This document shows, piece by piece, positions 43,383 through 53,209 of a stretch of DNA of 64,000 bases. Both the position numbers and the translations under genes were made by a program. Position 1 is the first letter of the stretch. Every line of letters begins with the position of its first letter. Origin of the DNA: Limnohabitans curvus (GTDB lineage Bacteria > Pseudomonadota > Gammaproteobacteria > Burkholderiales > Burkholderiaceae_C); NCBI RefSeq assembly GCF_003063475.1, contig NZ_NESP01000001.1:2170001-2234000 (forward strand), written 5' to 3'. Under the pieces are notes generated by a model. The model was not told where the DNA came from, did not search any database, and saw only the letters and a list, made by a program, of their open reading frames with translations.

Positions 43383-44240
43383 ATGGATATCGTTTTGTTG
43401 CTCAAAGCCGCCGTGATGGGCGTGGTCGAAGGTTTGACCGAGTTTTTGCCTATTTCATCCACAGGCCACCTCATCTTGGCTGGCGCTTTGCTGGGAATGG
43501 ACGACGAGAAGGGGAAAGTGTTTGACATCGCCATTCAGACGGGGGCCATCTTCGCGGTCATCATTGTTTACTGGCAAAAGATTGCCAGCACTGTGGTGGC
43601 TTTGCCCACGCAGGTCGAGGCACGTCGCTTTGCGTTGAACGTGTTGATTGCCTTTGTGCCTGCTGTGGTGTTGGGCTTGGTGTTTGGTAAGTTCATCAAA
43701 GCGCATTTGTTCACGCCCACCGTGGTGGCCAGCACCTTCATCATCGGTGGCTTCATCATCTTGTGGGCCGAAGGCTGGGGCCGTGCCAAGCCCGAGGGTG
43801 AAGAAGAGCCAGCCGTTGAGCCAGCGCGCATTGAAACGGTGGAAGCCATGTCGCCGCTCGACGCGTTGAAAGTGGGCTTGGTGCAGTGCTTGGCCATGAT
43901 CCCCGGCACCAGCCGCAGTGGCGCGACCATCATTGGTGGCATGTTGCTGGGCTTGTCGCGCAAAGCGGCCACTGACTTTTCGTTTTATTTGGCGATTCCT
44001 ACGCTCATTGGTGCGGGCGCCTATAGCCTTTACAAAGAGCGTGCGCTGCTGAGCATGGCCGATGCGCCCGTGTTTGCCGTGGGCTTGGTGTTCTCGTTCA
44101 TCAGCGCATGGATTTGTGTGCGTTGGTTGCTGCGCTACATCGCCAGCCACAGCTTTGTGCCGTTTGCTTGGTACCGCATTGTGTTTGGCATCGTGGTGTT
44201 GGTGACGGCTTGGACTGATATGGTGACTTGGGCTGCTTGA
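43383..44240 (+). CDS. uppP: undecaprenyl-diphosphate phosphatase
   Basis: This 285-residue integral membrane phosphatase recycles undecaprenyl pyrophosphate for peptidoglycan and LPS synthesis and gives bacitracin tolerance. Both BacA motifs are present: [18 protein letters not shown] and [29 protein letters not shown] segment between helices ([21 protein letters not shown]) is longer and more acidic than in E. coli. An AAGGAG SD precedes ATG 43383, so the in-frame ATG at 43335 inside the RNB gene end is not used. It is followed by a long inverted repeat. Confidence 0.96.
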   Translation: MDIVLLLKAAVMGVVEGLTEFLPISSTGHLILAGALLGMDDEKGKVFDIAIQTGAIFAVIIVYWQKIASTVVALPTQVEARRFALNVLIAFVPAVVLGLVFGKFIKAHLFTPTVVASTFIIGGFIILWAEGWGRAKPEGEEEPAVEPARIETVEAMSPLDALKVGLVQCLAMIPGTSRSGATIIGGMLLGLSRKAATDFSFYLAIPTLIGAGAYSLYKERALLSMADAPVFAVGLVFSFISAWICVRWLLRYIASHSFVPFAWYRIVFGIVVLVTAWTDMVTWAA

Positions 44241-44262
44241 TTTTTTCTTGCTGAGCTCGCAC

Positions 44263-44331
44263 AAGGCATGAGGCAGGCGCAGTGGCCTCATGCGGTTACC
44301 GAAATCGGCCACTGCGCCTGCCTCACGCCTT
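44263..44331. repeat. 25-bp inverted repeat between uppP and a convergent hydrolase gene
   Basis: Arms 44263-44287 and 44307-44331 match in 24 of 25 inverted positions around a 19-base loop. There is no T run beside it, so it is not a classical Rho-independent terminator, though it could stop or protect both convergent transcripts. The 74 bases after it, up to the hydrolase stop, share a degenerate stretch with 54686-54735. Confidence 0.8.
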
Positions 44332-44405
44332 ACGCTACGGCGAGCAGGGGGAGAGAGTCAAACCCACTGAGTCGCCGTGAATCAGCCGAGCAAAGCCAAC
44401 GAAAT

Positions 44406-45224
44406 TTAACCGATGAGGTTGAGCAACGCCGTTTCCACAGCCGCAGCCGCCACCAACGGATGCTCCATCGGAAACAGATGCGTGCCGTCAATCTTCATCA
44501 CGCGCCCATGCGTGACGCGACGGCTGAAATCTAAGCCGACTTGTTTCAATTCACGCGATTGCAAGCCGCCGATCAGGGCGGCTTTGCATTTGAGTGGGTG
44601 GCGTTTGAAGTAGGTTTCTAAGTGGTCGGGCAGGCCGTTGTAGATGGCGCTCTCGATATCACGGTCAAAGCTCAACACGCGGCGAGTGCCTTGTGTGGTT
44701 TGCTCGTCGTGCGTGCCGTATTTCACATAGTCTTGCAGCACTTGTGGGTGCCATTTGGCAAACACTTTCTTGTGTTGAAAATGTTCCAACACGTCGGCTT
44801 CGCTCGCCCAGGTGGTGCGGCGTTTGCGGCTGATGGCGGCAGGCGAAAAGGCTTCTGCACCCGGCACGCGCTTGCCCACTTTGAGTAGCTTGGCTTTCCA
44901 GCCACCCAGCATGGGCGAGTCCAGCAGCACCACGCCGCGCACCAGCTCGGGGTGCTTGGCGGCCACCATCATGCTGAGGATGCCGCCCAATGAATGGCCC
45001 ACCAAAAACACAGGACCGTTTTGCGTAGCCAAGGGCGTGGCAAAGTCGGTGAGCTGCTGCACCAAGTGCGGCCAGTTGTCGGTGACGGGGTAGCGCGGGT
45101 CGTGGCCAAACTTGTCCACGGCCTCGACGCGAAAACCGCGCGCGCGAATGGCGTCGAGCATGACGCGGTAGGTGCAAGCTGGAAAACTGTTGCCGTGCGA
45201 GAAAACGATGAGCGGTTGTGTCAT
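44406..45224 (-). CDS. alpha/beta-fold hydrolase
   Basis: This 272-residue serine hydrolase has oxyanion/N-terminal motif IVFSHGNSFPACTYRVML, nucleophile elbow VGHSLGGILSMMVA, and catalytic His near GTHLFPMEHPLVAAAAV. It has no signal peptide. The substrate is unknown. It is the last gene of a mutS-Anbu-hydrolase run, beginning five bases after the Anbu stop, so it is probably co-transcribed. ATG 45224 (MTQPLIVFSHGN) is used; the 34-residue extension to 45326 overlaps the previous gene and looks non-coding. Confidence 0.9.
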   Translation of the reverse strand: MTQPLIVFSHGNSFPACTYRVMLDAIRARGFRVEAVDKFGHDPRYPVTDNWPHLVQQLTDFATPLATQNGPVFLVGHSLGGILSMMVAAKHPELVRGVVLLDSPMLGGWKAKLLKVGKRVPGAEAFSPAAISRKRRTTWASEADVLEHFQHKKVFAKWHPQVLQDYVKYGTHDEQTTQGTRRVLSFDRDIESAIYNGLPDHLETYFKRHPLKCKAALIGGLQSRELKQVGLDFSRRVTHGRVMKIDGTHLFPMEHPLVAAAAVETALLNLIG

Positions 45225-45229
45225 GCCGT

Positions 45230-46057
45230 TCAGATGAGTTTTTCGTCTGGGGTTTGAATCTTCTTCAAGGCCTGCACCCGTTGTGCGGGTTGCATTAAAG
45301 GCGTGGCGGTTGCGCCGCCGTTCCACATCGGGTCTTCGATGCTGTCAAACACCTCGCGCAGTTTTTCGCCCCAGGTGTTGTGCATCATCTGAAAGTAGGG
45401 GTTGTTCTCGTCGATGCAAACAACCTTATCGCTTTCAAACTTGTCGGCTTCGTACACCACCATGTCGAGCGGCAAGCCGACCGACAGGTTGGATTTGAGG
45501 GTGGAGTCCATCGACACCAAGGCGCATTTGGCGGCCTCGTTCAAAGGCGTGTCGGGCTGCAACACGCGGTCGAGCACGGGCTTGCCGTATTTGGATTCGC
45601 CAATTTGGAAGTAGGGCGTTTCAGCCGTGGCTTCGATGAAGTTGCCGGGTGAGTACACCTGAAACAAACGCATGCCTTCGCCTGCAATTTGGCCGCCAAA
45701 GATGAGCGACACATTGAAGTCCACGCCCGAGGCTTTGAGGGCCGCAGCATCCCGCTCGTGCACACGGCGAATGGCCGCACCCAAGACGCGCACCGCATCA
45801 AACATGCTCTTGGCGTTCCAGATGGTGATGGGTTCGCTCTCGGGTGTGTCTTTGAGTTGCTCGATTTGCAAAATCTCACGCACCGATTGCGAGATGGACA
45901 AATTGCCTGCCGACAACAGCACCATGAAGCGATCGCCTGGCTTCTCGTAAACAATCATTTTGCGGAAGGTGCTGATTTGGTCGAGGCCCGCGTTGGTGCG
46001 CGAGTCGGACAAGAACACCAAGCCCGCTTTGAGTTTGATACCGACGCAGTAGGTCAT
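45230..46057 (-). CDS. Anbu-type (betaproteobacterial) proteasome-like protease
   Basis: This 275-residue Ntn-hydrolase is related to HslV and 20S beta subunits. Met1 is followed by the presumed nucleophile Thr2 ([24 protein letters not shown]). Asp18 and Lys33 ([10 protein letters not shown]) complete the site, and the [18 protein letters not shown] strand matches the family. Known members form large open-ring oligomers of uncertain substrate. In many genomes the gene is grouped with a transglutaminase-like gene, an ATP-grasp gene and an alpha-helical gene. None is visible here; instead it overlaps mutS by four bases (ATGA) and precedes the hydrolase. Confidence 0.9.
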   Translation of the reverse strand: MTYCVGIKLKAGLVFLSDSRTNAGLDQISTFRKMIVYEKPGDRFMVLLSAGNLSISQSVREILQIEQLKDTPESEPITIWNAKSMFDAVRVLGAAIRRVHERDAAALKASGVDFNVSLIFGGQIAGEGMRLFQVYSPGNFIEATAETPYFQIGESKYGKPVLDRVLQPDTPLNEAAKCALVSMDSTLKSNLSVGLPLDMVVYEADKFESDKVVCIDENNPYFQMMHNTWGEKLREVFDSIEDPMWNGGATATPLMQPAQRVQALKKIQTPDEKLI

Positions 46058-48768
46058 AAGAGTTTCTTCAATTGGTACAGAGCGTCCAACGCATCGCGTG
46101 GACTGAGTTTGTCGGGGTCGATCTCAGCCAGCTTGGCTTGCAGCGGGCTGGGGCCCACATCGTCTTGCAACGGCGGTGGGGCAAAGAGGTCGACTTGTAC
46201 CTTCGATGCATCAGCTCCCGCTTCAAGCGAGGCCAGCGCATGGCGGGCATGACTGAGTACAGCAGAAGGCATGCCAGCTAAGCGAGCCACTTGAATACCG
46301 TAGCTGCGGCTGGCAGGGCCGGGCTGAATTTCGTGCAAGAACACAATGCTCGCGCCGCTCTCGGCCGCGCTGACGTGCACGTTCACCGCCGCGCGGTGGT
46401 TGGCAGGGAACTCGGTGAGTTCAAAGTAATGCGTGGCAAACAGCGTGAAGGCTTGGGTCTTGTCGTGCAAATGCGTGGCAATGCCGCTGGCCAAGGCCAA
46501 GCCGTCAAAGGTGGAGGTGCCGCGGCCAATCTCGTCCATCAACACCAAGCTGTGCGGCGTGGCGGCGTGCAAGATTTGCGCGGCCTCGGTCATCTCCAGC
46601 ATGAAGGTCGATTGCGCGTTGGCCAAGTCGTCAGCCGCGCCAATGCGGGTGTGGATGGCGTCAATCGGGCCCAAGCGGCACGCTGTGGCGGGCACATGGC
46701 TGCCCATGCTGGCCAGCAACACGATGATGGCCACTTGGCGCATATAGGTCGATTTACCGCCCATGTTGGGGCCGGTGATGACTTGCATGCGTTGCTTGTG
46801 GCCCAGCATGGTGTCGTTGGCAATGAAGGTTTTGGCCGCGCCGCCAGCCACCACGCCATGCGTTTCGGCCAAGCGGGCTTCCACCACAGGGTGGCGGCCT
46901 TGGCTGATTTCAATGCACGGCGTTTTCACAAATTCAGGCGCACACCAGCCCAGCGTGAGCGAGCGCTCGGCCAAGGCACACAGCGCGTCGAGCGTGGCCA
47001 CAGCTTGCGCCAAACGGGTGAGGGCGGGCACGAACTGCTGCAAGGTGTCCAGCAGTTGTTCGAACAAAAACTTCTCGCGAGCCAAAGCGCGTTCTTGCGC
47101 GCTGAGCGCTTTGTCTTCAAAGGTCTTGAGCTCGGGCGTGATGAAGCGCTCAGCGTTTTTCAAGGTTTGGCGGCGCGTGTAATCGGCCGGCACTTTGTCG
47201 ATTTGGCCTTGCGTGACCTCGATGTAAAAGCCGTGTACTTTGTTGAACTGCACGCGCAGGTTGGCAATGCCGGTGCGCTCGCGTTCGCGGGCTTCGAGTT
47301 CGAGCAAGAAGCCGTCGCAGTTGTTTTGGATGGCGCGCAGCTCGTCCAGGTCAGCGTCGTAGCCGTGGCCGATGACGCCACCATCGCGCACCAAGACGGC
47401 GGGCTCGGGCAGCAATGCGCGCTCCAGCAATGCACCGCATTCGGGCGGCACGCCCATGTCTTGGGCTATGTGCACTAAAAGCGTGGGCGGCAGAAGCGAG
47501 GGCGGCAGAGCGCTCTGCTGCGTGTCCCCCGCTCGCTGCGCGAGCTCCTCCTTGACCTTCGCAGAGCGCTCCACCGCCCTCGCTTCTGAGGCGATAGGAA
47601 TCAGCGGCTGAATGCGCAACGCCTTTTGCAGCGCTTGGCCCAGCGACACCAATTCGCGTGGGCGCACTTGGCGCAGCGACACGCGGGCGCTGATGCGCTG
47701 CACATCGCCCGAGCCTTTGAGGGCGTCGCGTAGCACTTTGTAGCTTTGCGTGCGGTTGTCTTGCAGCGCCTCAATAGCAGCCAAGCGGTGCATGGCTTGG
47801 CTGCGGTCACGCTCGGGTGAGAGCAGCCAGTTTTTCAGCTGGCGGCTGCCCATGCCCGTCATGCAGGTGTCGAGCAACGAGAACAAAGTGGGCGAGTCTT
47901 CGCCGCGCAATGTTTGGGTCAGCTCTAGGTTGCGACGGGTGGTGAGCGGCAGGTCAATCAGCGCATCGTTGCGCGCCACGTACACGCCGTGCACGTGCGT
48001 GAGCGCGCGGCCTTGGGTGTGTTCGGCGTAGGCCAGCAACGCAGCGGCGGCGGCGTGGGCTTGCAGCACGTCTTGTGCGTTCCACGCATTGAGTGAGGCG
48101 GCTTGCAAATGTTCCAGCAGCTTGCGGCCACCTAAAGCGGCATCAAACTGAAACGCGGGGCGCACTTGGGCAGGCAGGCCAAGGTTGCTGCAAAAGTTTT
48201 TCAGCTGTTGCTCAAACGCGGGGCTAACTTCGGCGCTGTAAATGATTTCGCTGGGGGCCACGCGGGCAATCCAGTTAGGCAGCTCGGCTGTCTCGCACTC
48301 AGCCAAATGCACCAAGCCTTGCGTGACGCTGAGCCACGCCAAGCCGCAACCATGGCGGTCGCTCTGGTGAATGGCCAATACATAGGCTTCGGTTTTGTCG
48401 CTGAGCAAAGCGCTATCGGTCAGCGTGCCCGGCGTGACCACGCGCACCACTTTGCGCTCGACGGGGCCTTTGCTGGTCGCCACGTCGCCCACTTGCTCGC
48501 AAATCGCCACGGACTCACCGAGCTTGATCAGACGTGAGAGGTAGGTTTCGAGCGAGTGAAATGGCACACCGGCCATCACCACGGGCTCGCCGTTGGACTG
48601 ACCGCGCTGCGTGAGCGTGATGTCGAGCAGGCGCGTGACCTTCTCTGCATCGGCAAAGAACAACTCGTAAAAGTCGCCCATGCGGTAGAACAGCAGCGTC
48701 TCGGGGTGGTCAGCTTTGAGCCCCAAGTACTGCTGCATCATGGGGGTGTGCCCAGACAAATCACGCAT
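46054..48768 (-). CDS. mutS: DNA mismatch repair protein MutS
   Basis: This 904-residue ATPase recognises base mismatches and small loops. The N-terminal mismatch-binding domain has the Phe-x-Glu motif in [17 protein letters not shown]. The ATPase domain has Walker [34 protein letters not shown], and the C-terminal dimerisation region. The lever region holds an insertion of about 35 residues (around 393-430, including [12 protein letters not shown]) that is not part of other MutS proteins. It is exactly encoded by a palindromic repeat element at 47492-47587. The frame is kept and no stop is created, so the protein is probably functional. It overlaps the Anbu gene by four bases. Confidence 0.96.
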   Translation of the reverse strand: MRDLSGHTPMMQQYLGLKADHPETLLFYRMGDFYELFFADAEKVTRLLDITLTQRGQSNGEPVVMAGVPFHSLETYLSRLIKLGESVAICEQVGDVATSKGPVERKVVRVVTPGTLTDSALLSDKTEAYVLAIHQSDRHGCGLAWLSVTQGLVHLAECETAELPNWIARVAPSEIIYSAEVSPAFEQQLKNFCSNLGLPAQVRPAFQFDAALGGRKLLEHLQAASLNAWNAQDVLQAHAAAAALLAYAEHTQGRALTHVHGVYVARNDALIDLPLTTRRNLELTQTLRGEDSPTLFSLLDTCMTGMGSRQLKNWLLSPERDRSQAMHRLAAIEALQDNRTQSYKVLRDALKGSGDVQRISARVSLRQVRPRELVSLGQALQKALRIQPLIPIASEARAVERSAKVKEELAQRAGDTQQSALPPSLLPPTLLVHIAQDMGVPPECGALLERALLPEPAVLVRDGGVIGHGYDADLDELRAIQNNCDGFLLELEARERERTGIANLRVQFNKVHGFYIEVTQGQIDKVPADYTRRQTLKNAERFITPELKTFEDKALSAQERALAREKFLFEQLLDTLQQFVPALTRLAQAVATLDALCALAERSLTLGWCAPEFVKTPCIEISQGRHPVVEARLAETHGVVAGGAAKTFIANDTMLGHKQRMQVITGPNMGGKSTYMRQVAIIVLLASMGSHVPATACRLGPIDAIHTRIGAADDLANAQSTFMLEMTEAAQILHAATPHSLVLMDEIGRGTSTFDGLALASGIATHLHDKTQAFTLFATHYFELTEFPANHRAAVNVHVSAAESGASIVFLHEIQPGPASRSYGIQVARLAGMPSAVLSHARHALASLEAGADASKVQVDLFAPPPLQDDVGPSPLQAKLAEIDPDKLSPRDALDALYQLKKLL
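47492..47587. repeat. palindromic repeat element, family A copy 2 (inside mutS)
   Basis: Outer arms 47492-47518 and 47561-47587 are inverted copies matching at 25 of 27 positions. The two mismatches are adjacent, as in copy 1. Inside are box 1 TGTCCCCCG (47523-47531), a 6-bp stem GCTCGC-TGC-GCGAGC (47531-47545), and box 2 TCCTCCTTGAC (47546-47556), then CTTCGC. On the coding strand it is read through as in-frame MutS sequence. Confidence 0.85.
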
Positions 48769-48793
48769 CGCAGTGCCTGCCAGAAAGATGTTT

Positions 48794-49687
48794 TTACAAA
48801 GGCGCGTCTGGCGCAGCGCGTGACACGCTCAAGGTCTTGGCTGCCGTGCTGGCGGCGCGCTTGTCGTCAACGCCCGCAAACTTGGAATACTTTTGCGTGA
48901 TGGGCACCAACTGCGCGTAAATGCGGGGTGAGGCGGCCAAGCATTCTTCGTGCTCCAGGTAAGGGCCTTCGCCTGTGAAGTTGCTCACCAAGCCACCGGC
49001 TTCGGTGATGAGCAATGCGCCTGCGGCCATGTCCCAAGGCTTCAAGCCGAGTTCAAAGAAGCCATCGCTGAAGCCTGCGGCCACATAAGCCAAGTCAAGC
49101 GCCGCAGCACCGGGGCGGCGCAAGCCAGCCGTGCGCTGCATCACATCGCCCATGAGGCTGAGGTATTTGTTGAAGTCGTCACCTGGGCGGAACGGGAAGC
49201 CGGTGGCGAGCAAACACTCTTCCAGGCGAGTGCGTTTGCTCACGCGGATGCGGCGGTCGTTCATGAACGCGCCACGGCCTTTGGTAGCAGTGAACAAGTC
49301 GTTGCGTGTGGGGTCGTAAATGACGGCTTGCTCTAAGCGGCCTTGCACTTGCAGGGCGATGCTCACGCAGTAGTAGGGGAAGCCGTGGATGAAGTTGGTC
49401 GTGCCATCGAGCGGGTCGATGATCCAGATGTGGTCTGCGTTGGGGTTGCCGTGCGTGGAGCCAGACTCTTCGGCCAAGATGCCGTGGTCGGGGTAGGCGG
49501 TGAGGAGGGTCTCGATGATGACGCGTTCGCTGTTTTGGTCAACTTCAGTCACAAAGTCGTTCACTTGCTTCTGTGAAATACGCACCGCTTCCACGTCGAG
49601 CGCGGCGCGGTTGATGATGGCGCCGGCGGCGCGTGCAGCCTTGACGGCCACGTTGAGCATGGGGTGTACAGAAGAAGAGGACGACAT
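48794..49687 (-). CDS. suhB: inositol-1-monophosphatase family protein SuhB
   Basis: This 297-residue Mg-dependent phosphatase dephosphorylates inositol phosphates in vitro. In E. coli it also joins the rRNA antitermination complex. Metal-site motifs are [32 protein letters not shown] and [18 protein letters not shown]. It has a short Ser-rich start ([22 protein letters not shown]). ATG 49687 is chosen; a 160-residue open extension upstream overlaps trmJ and is rejected. The divergent trmJ starts 103 bp away, the same head-to-head pairing seen in many betaproteobacteria. Confidence 0.95.
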   Translation of the reverse strand: MSSSSSVHPMLNVAVKAARAAGAIINRAALDVEAVRISQKQVNDFVTEVDQNSERVIIETLLTAYPDHGILAEESGSTHGNPNADHIWIIDPLDGTTNFIHGFPYYCVSIALQVQGRLEQAVIYDPTRNDLFTATKGRGAFMNDRRIRVSKRTRLEECLLATGFPFRPGDDFNKYLSLMGDVMQRTAGLRRPGAAALDLAYVAAGFSDGFFELGLKPWDMAAGALLITEAGGLVSNFTGEGPYLEHEECLAASPRIYAQLVPITQKYSKFAGVDDKRAASTAAKTLSVSRAAPDAPL

Positions 49688-49790
49688 AGATTTTGTGAAG
49701 AGCTGGCCCAAACAGGCCGAAGATGAACGCCCGGCGATGCGGGCGGCGACAATGGCGCAGATTTTACGCGCGAAGACTGACAAAACTCCT

Positions 49791-50582
49791 ATGAAAACCC
49801 GCTTCATCCTAATAAACACCAGCCACGCCGGCAATGTGGGGGCCACGGCCCGCGCCATGAAGGTGATGGGTTTCACCGATTTGGTGCTGGTCGCGCCCCG
49901 TTGGGACAACGTGCTGCGCCGCGAAGAGACCATCCAGCGTGCCAGCGGTGCCTTGGATGTGCTGGCCAACGCCCGCGTCGTGGCGACTTTGGACGAAGCG
50001 ATTGAGGGTCTGCACCACCTGTGCGCCACCGCCATGACGCCGCGCGACTTTGGTCCGCCCACGCTAGAGCCACGCCCACACTTTGCGGCCTTGGCCGCCG
50101 AGCACAGCCAAAACGACGACTTTCGCGTGGGCTTTTTGTTTGGCTCCGAGCGCTTTGGCATGCGCAACGAAGACGTGTACCGCTGTCACACCTGCCTGAG
50201 CATTCCGACCGACCCGAAGTTTGGGTCTTTGAATTTGGGGGCTGCGGTGCAGGTGTTGGCGTATGACTGGCGGGAAGCTTTGGGCGGACTTGCCACGATG
50301 TTGCCGTCTGTTGATGCTGCTTCTGCTTCTGCGAGCGCACCCGCAACGCAAGAACCCACAGCCTTAGCCGATGCCCAACAACTCGCAGGCTTGCTCGACC
50401 ACTGGCAGCAGTCGCTCACCGACATCGGCTTTTTAGACCCAGAAGCGCCCAAGAAACTCATGCCGCGCTTGAACCAGTTGTTCAACCGCGCCCAGGTGAC
50501 GCAAGAGGAAATTCACATCTTGCGCGGTATCGCCAAGGCCATGTCGCAGGCTTCTCACAAGAGCGCTGACGGGCAACGATAA
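49791..50582 (+). CDS. trmJ: tRNA (cytidine/uridine-2'-O-)-methyltransferase TrmJ
   Basis: This 263-residue SPOUT-class enzyme methylates the ribose at position 32 of tRNAs. Motifs are [21 protein letters not shown] at the start, [28 protein letters not shown] (SAM knot), and [20 protein letters not shown] helical C-terminal extension is present, including a Ser/Ala-rich linker ([15 protein letters not shown]). ATG 49791 ([15 protein letters not shown]) is used; the in-frame extension to 49500 lies in suhB. cysE follows after 10 bp. Confidence 0.94.
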   Translation: MKTRFILINTSHAGNVGATARAMKVMGFTDLVLVAPRWDNVLRREETIQRASGALDVLANARVVATLDEAIEGLHHLCATAMTPRDFGPPTLEPRPHFAALAAEHSQNDDFRVGFLFGSERFGMRNEDVYRCHTCLSIPTDPKFGSLNLGAAVQVLAYDWREALGGLATMLPSVDAASASASAPATQEPTALADAQQLAGLLDHWQQSLTDIGFLDPEAPKKLMPRLNQLFNRAQVTQEEIHILRGIAKAMSQASHKSADGQR

Positions 50583-50592
50583 TCACAGCACT

Positions 50593-51378
50593 ATGTTTTC
50601 ACGCCTACGCTCTGACGTTCAATGCATTTTGGACCGCGACCCCGCCGCTCGAAGCCGCTGGGAAGTGCTGACTTGCTACCCCGGTTTGCACGCGGTGCTG
50701 TTGCACCGCTTGGCGCACGGCTGCTGGAATCTGGGACTTAAGTGGTTGGGGCGCTTTATTTCGCACATCTCGCGTTGGTTCACCGGCATTGAAATTCACC
50801 CTGCCGCCAAAATTGGTGACCGCGTGTTTTTTGACCACGCCATGGGCGTGGTGGTGGGCGAGACGGCTGAAATTGGTGATGGCTGCACGATCTACCAAGG
50901 CGTGACCTTGGGTGGTACCTCGCTCTACAAAGGCGAAAAGCGTCATCCCACCTTGGGCAAAGACGTGGTGATTGGCGCGGGCGCCAAAGTGTTAGGCGGC
51001 TTCACCGTGGGTGACGGCGCCAAAGTGGGCAGCAACGCGGTGGTCACCAAGCCCGTGCCAGCTGGCGCGACCGCTGTGGGTAACCCCGCGCGCATCATCC
51101 AAGCTGAAACCGACGCAAAACACAAAGAGGTCAAACGTGAAGAAGCCGCATCCAAGATGGGCTTCTCAGCTTATGGCGTCACGCAAAACGACGACCCTGT
51201 GAGCCAAGCCATGCGTGGCCTGATTGACAACGCCACGTCACAAGAGCACCAAATTGCGTTGCTCTGGAAAGCCATTGAGCAACTCTCTTCAGGTCAAGCC
51301 AAACCCGATTGCGTGCCGACCGATGCTGCTCGACAAGAGCACTTTGAGGCAGCACGTATCAACCAGCTGTTGGATTGA
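50593..51378 (+). CDS. cysE: serine O-acetyltransferase
   Basis: This 261-residue left-handed beta-helix enzyme acetylates serine to start cysteine synthesis. Family motifs are [102 protein letters not shown] (His and Asp of the active site in DHAMG). It has a longer C-terminal tail than the short CysE type, ending in [11 protein letters not shown]. It lies directly behind trmJ, and a small gene starts two bases after it. Confidence 0.95.
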   Translation: MFSRLRSDVQCILDRDPAARSRWEVLTCYPGLHAVLLHRLAHGCWNLGLKWLGRFISHISRWFTGIEIHPAAKIGDRVFFDHAMGVVVGETAEIGDGCTIYQGVTLGGTSLYKGEKRHPTLGKDVVIGAGAKVLGGFTVGDGAKVGSNAVVTKPVPAGATAVGNPARIIQAETDAKHKEVKREEAASKMGFSAYGVTQNDDPVSQAMRGLIDNATSQEHQIALLWKAIEQLSSGQAKPDCVPTDAARQEHFEAARINQLLD

Positions 51379-51380
51379 CC

Positions 51381-51770
51381 ATGCATTTTTTGAATGTGTA
51401 CCCCAAGCGCCTTTGGGCAACTTTGAACCCCGTGGCTGCGTTCGAAGGGCAGTTCACGTTTGATTTAGAGCAATATGGTTTGCTCACCAGTGACATCGTG
51501 TGCGAAACGACGATTGCCGAAGATCCCATCGTGAGGGGGCAGTGGACGATTGTCGTGAAGCCCATGCTTAACGTGGAGATGCCGCACTTTGACAAGTTTG
51601 TGGATACCTTGAACCACTATGTGTTTGAGGTTCTACAGTTCATGCCCAGTCGCACCGCATTGGGCAAAGACTTGCCCATGGTGAAGTTGTTTTTTGATGG
51701 TATTTACTTTGACATGTCTGGCTCAGAGCCTGTGGTGCAAAAAATCGGTGCTGCACCTCTGAAGGAATGA
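51381..51770 (+). CDS. small protein of unknown function behind cysE
   Basis: This is a 129-residue protein that I do not recognise. It has no signal peptide or membrane helix, and it contains alternating hydrophobic strands (GQWTIVVKPMLNVEM, FFDGIYFDMSG). The ATG at 51381 follows the cysE stop by two bases; a TTG at 51375 overlapping the stop is possible. Its close spacing to cysE suggests co-transcription and a link to cysteine metabolism only by position. It ends at a terminator. Confidence 0.75.
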   Translation: MHFLNVYPKRLWATLNPVAAFEGQFTFDLEQYGLLTSDIVCETTIAEDPIVRGQWTIVVKPMLNVEMPHFDKFVDTLNHYVFEVLQFMPSRTALGKDLPMVKLFFDGIYFDMSGSEPVVQKIGAAPLKE

Positions 51771-51775
51771 AAAAG

Positions 51776-51808
51776 CCCGCCTAGATCAACATCGATTGGC
51801 GGGTTTTT
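51776..51808 (+). terminator. Rho-independent terminator after the trmJ-cysE run
   Basis: CCCGCC (51776-51781) pairs with GGCGGG (51798-51803), a 16-base loop lies between, and TTTTT follows. An A run precedes the stem, so weak function on the mog side is possible. Confidence 0.85.
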
Positions 51809-51826
51809 GGGTAGGCATGCGTCGCA

Positions 51827-52447
51827 TCAAATGCGCTTGGATTTCAAAGCGGTCTTAGGCCGCCAGCCTTTGCAAAACGCGTCGCGCGTTTCCATGTATG
51901 GGCCGCCAATCAAATCGATGCAATAGGGCACCGCGGCAAACACGCCGTCCACCACTTGTTTGCCATCTGCGTCTTTCAAACCGCCCAAGGTTTCTTGGAT
52001 GGATTTGGGTTGACCGGGCAAGTTGATGATCAGGCACTCGTCGCGAATCACCGCCACTTGGCGCGACAGGATGGCGGTGGGCACAAACTTCAAACTCACT
52101 TGGCGCATTTGTTCGCCAAAGCCCGGCATTTCTTTGTGGGCCACGGCCAAAGTGGCTTCGGGTGTCACATCCCGTTTGGCAGGGCCTGTGCCGCCGGTGG
52201 TGAGCACCAAGTTGCAACCGGCATCGACCAGCGCAATCAGGGTTTGGCTGATGGTGGCTTGCTCATCGGGGATGAGGCGCTCGACATAGTCAATCGGGTT
52301 GTACAAAGCATGGCCTAGCCAATCGCGCAGGGCGGGCAGGCCTTTGTCTTCGTAGGTGCCGCTGGAGGCGCGGTCGCTGATAGACACAATGCCGACCTTG
52401 ATGGTGTCGCAACGGGCATCTGGGGTGGGCAAGGTGGTGTCTGTCAT
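51827..52447 (-). CDS. mog: molybdopterin adenylyltransferase Mog
   Basis: This 206-residue enzyme adenylates molybdopterin before molybdate insertion. Motifs are VGIVSISDRASSGTYEDKGLPAL, VLTTGGTGPAKRDVTPEATLAV and INLPGQPKSIQETL. Its length fits Mog rather than the shorter MoaB. It supplies the Mo cofactor needed by the Ior-type enzyme at 16598-19230. It starts eight bases past the darP stop on the same strand. Confidence 0.93.
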   Translation of the reverse strand: MTDTTLPTPDARCDTIKVGIVSISDRASSGTYEDKGLPALRDWLGHALYNPIDYVERLIPDEQATISQTLIALVDAGCNLVLTTGGTGPAKRDVTPEATLAVAHKEMPGFGEQMRQVSLKFVPTAILSRQVAVIRDECLIINLPGQPKSIQETLGGLKDADGKQVVDGVFAAVPYCIDLIGGPYMETRDAFCKGWRPKTALKSKRI

Positions 52448-52455
52448 GGCTTGGT

Positions 52456-53130
52456 TTACGGTTTGTAGGTGTCTTCGTCTTCTTCGGGCGTGTGCAACGT
52501 GTCTTCCGCGAGGTTGAGCTGCTCTTTGATGAGCTGAAAAATCTCACGGTACGCACGGCTTTGGCGCGGCAACAAACCTTTGGCAATGTCGGCTTTGGTG
52601 GTGGCGTCGTCCTTGCGGGCTTGGCGCACCAGTGCGCGCAGCTGTTGGCTGTCGGTGCTGGGGTGTTCGTTCATCCACTCTTGCAAAGTGGCGTCCTCGG
52701 CCAGCAGGCGGTCACGCCAGCTTTCGGCCAAGTGCAGGGCCAAGGTGTCTTTGGTGCTGCCCATGCGTTGCTCGTTGAGCGCGTCTTTGACAGCTTCAAT
52801 CGACTCTTCGCTGAGCTTGCGCATGAGCTTGCCCACGTACTGCATTTGACGGCGCTTACCTTCAAAGTTGGTGATGCGGCGGGCTTCGGCCAGCGCTTCG
52901 CGCAGCTGGTCCGTCATGTGACCTTGCGCGTTCAGGCGCTCAATCAGTTCGCCGCGCAGGGTGAGCAACTCGACGCCCAAATCTTGGCGGTCGTCGCTGT
53001 CTTTTTTGCGGTCGGTGCGGCTCAGGCCCTCAGTGCCCTTGAGTTCGGCTTTGAGTTCGAGGTCGAGTTCGCTGCCTTCGGCCACAAATTGGCCTCGGAC
53101 AAAGTAACCTTTTTTGGGTTTACGTGACAT
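52456..53130 (-). CDS. darP: ribosome-associated protein DarP (YjgA, DUF615)
   Basis: This 224-residue helical protein is of the DUF615 family that associates with late 50S precursors. The signature is in RITNFEGKRRQMQYVGKLMRKL and LLPRQSRAYREIFQLIKEQL. The N-terminus is basic (MSRKPKKGYFVRGQFVAEGSE). ATG 53130 is used; an upstream in-frame extension has a hydrophobic stretch and no support. It is divergent from pmbA across 79 bp and is followed by mog. Confidence 0.93.
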   Translation of the reverse strand: MSRKPKKGYFVRGQFVAEGSELDLELKAELKGTEGLSRTDRKKDSDDRQDLGVELLTLRGELIERLNAQGHMTDQLREALAEARRITNFEGKRRQMQYVGKLMRKLSEESIEAVKDALNEQRMGSTKDTLALHLAESWRDRLLAEDATLQEWMNEHPSTDSQQLRALVRQARKDDATTKADIAKGLLPRQSRAYREIFQLIKEQLNLAEDTLHTPEEDEDTYKP

Positions 53131-53209
53131 AAATTGGGGGGCTTTTAATAGGTCGGTTTGCCCTTCAACACAAAGGACAAACGCAGTGACAAGTATCATA
53201 GCCGCCGAT

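Noticed and set aside
44342..44395. possible tRNA fragment (GTCAAACCC near a gene end)
   Set aside because: No acceptor, D or anticodon arms can be folded; no T-loop GGTTCGA pattern.
46291..47478. 395-residue open frame opposite mutS
   Set aside because: Composition of a shadow frame (VQ, RG and H runs), no start signal; mutS is unambiguous.
49688..50167. 160-residue N-terminal extension of suhB
   Set aside because: Lies on top of trmJ; Ser/Arg-rich shadow translation.
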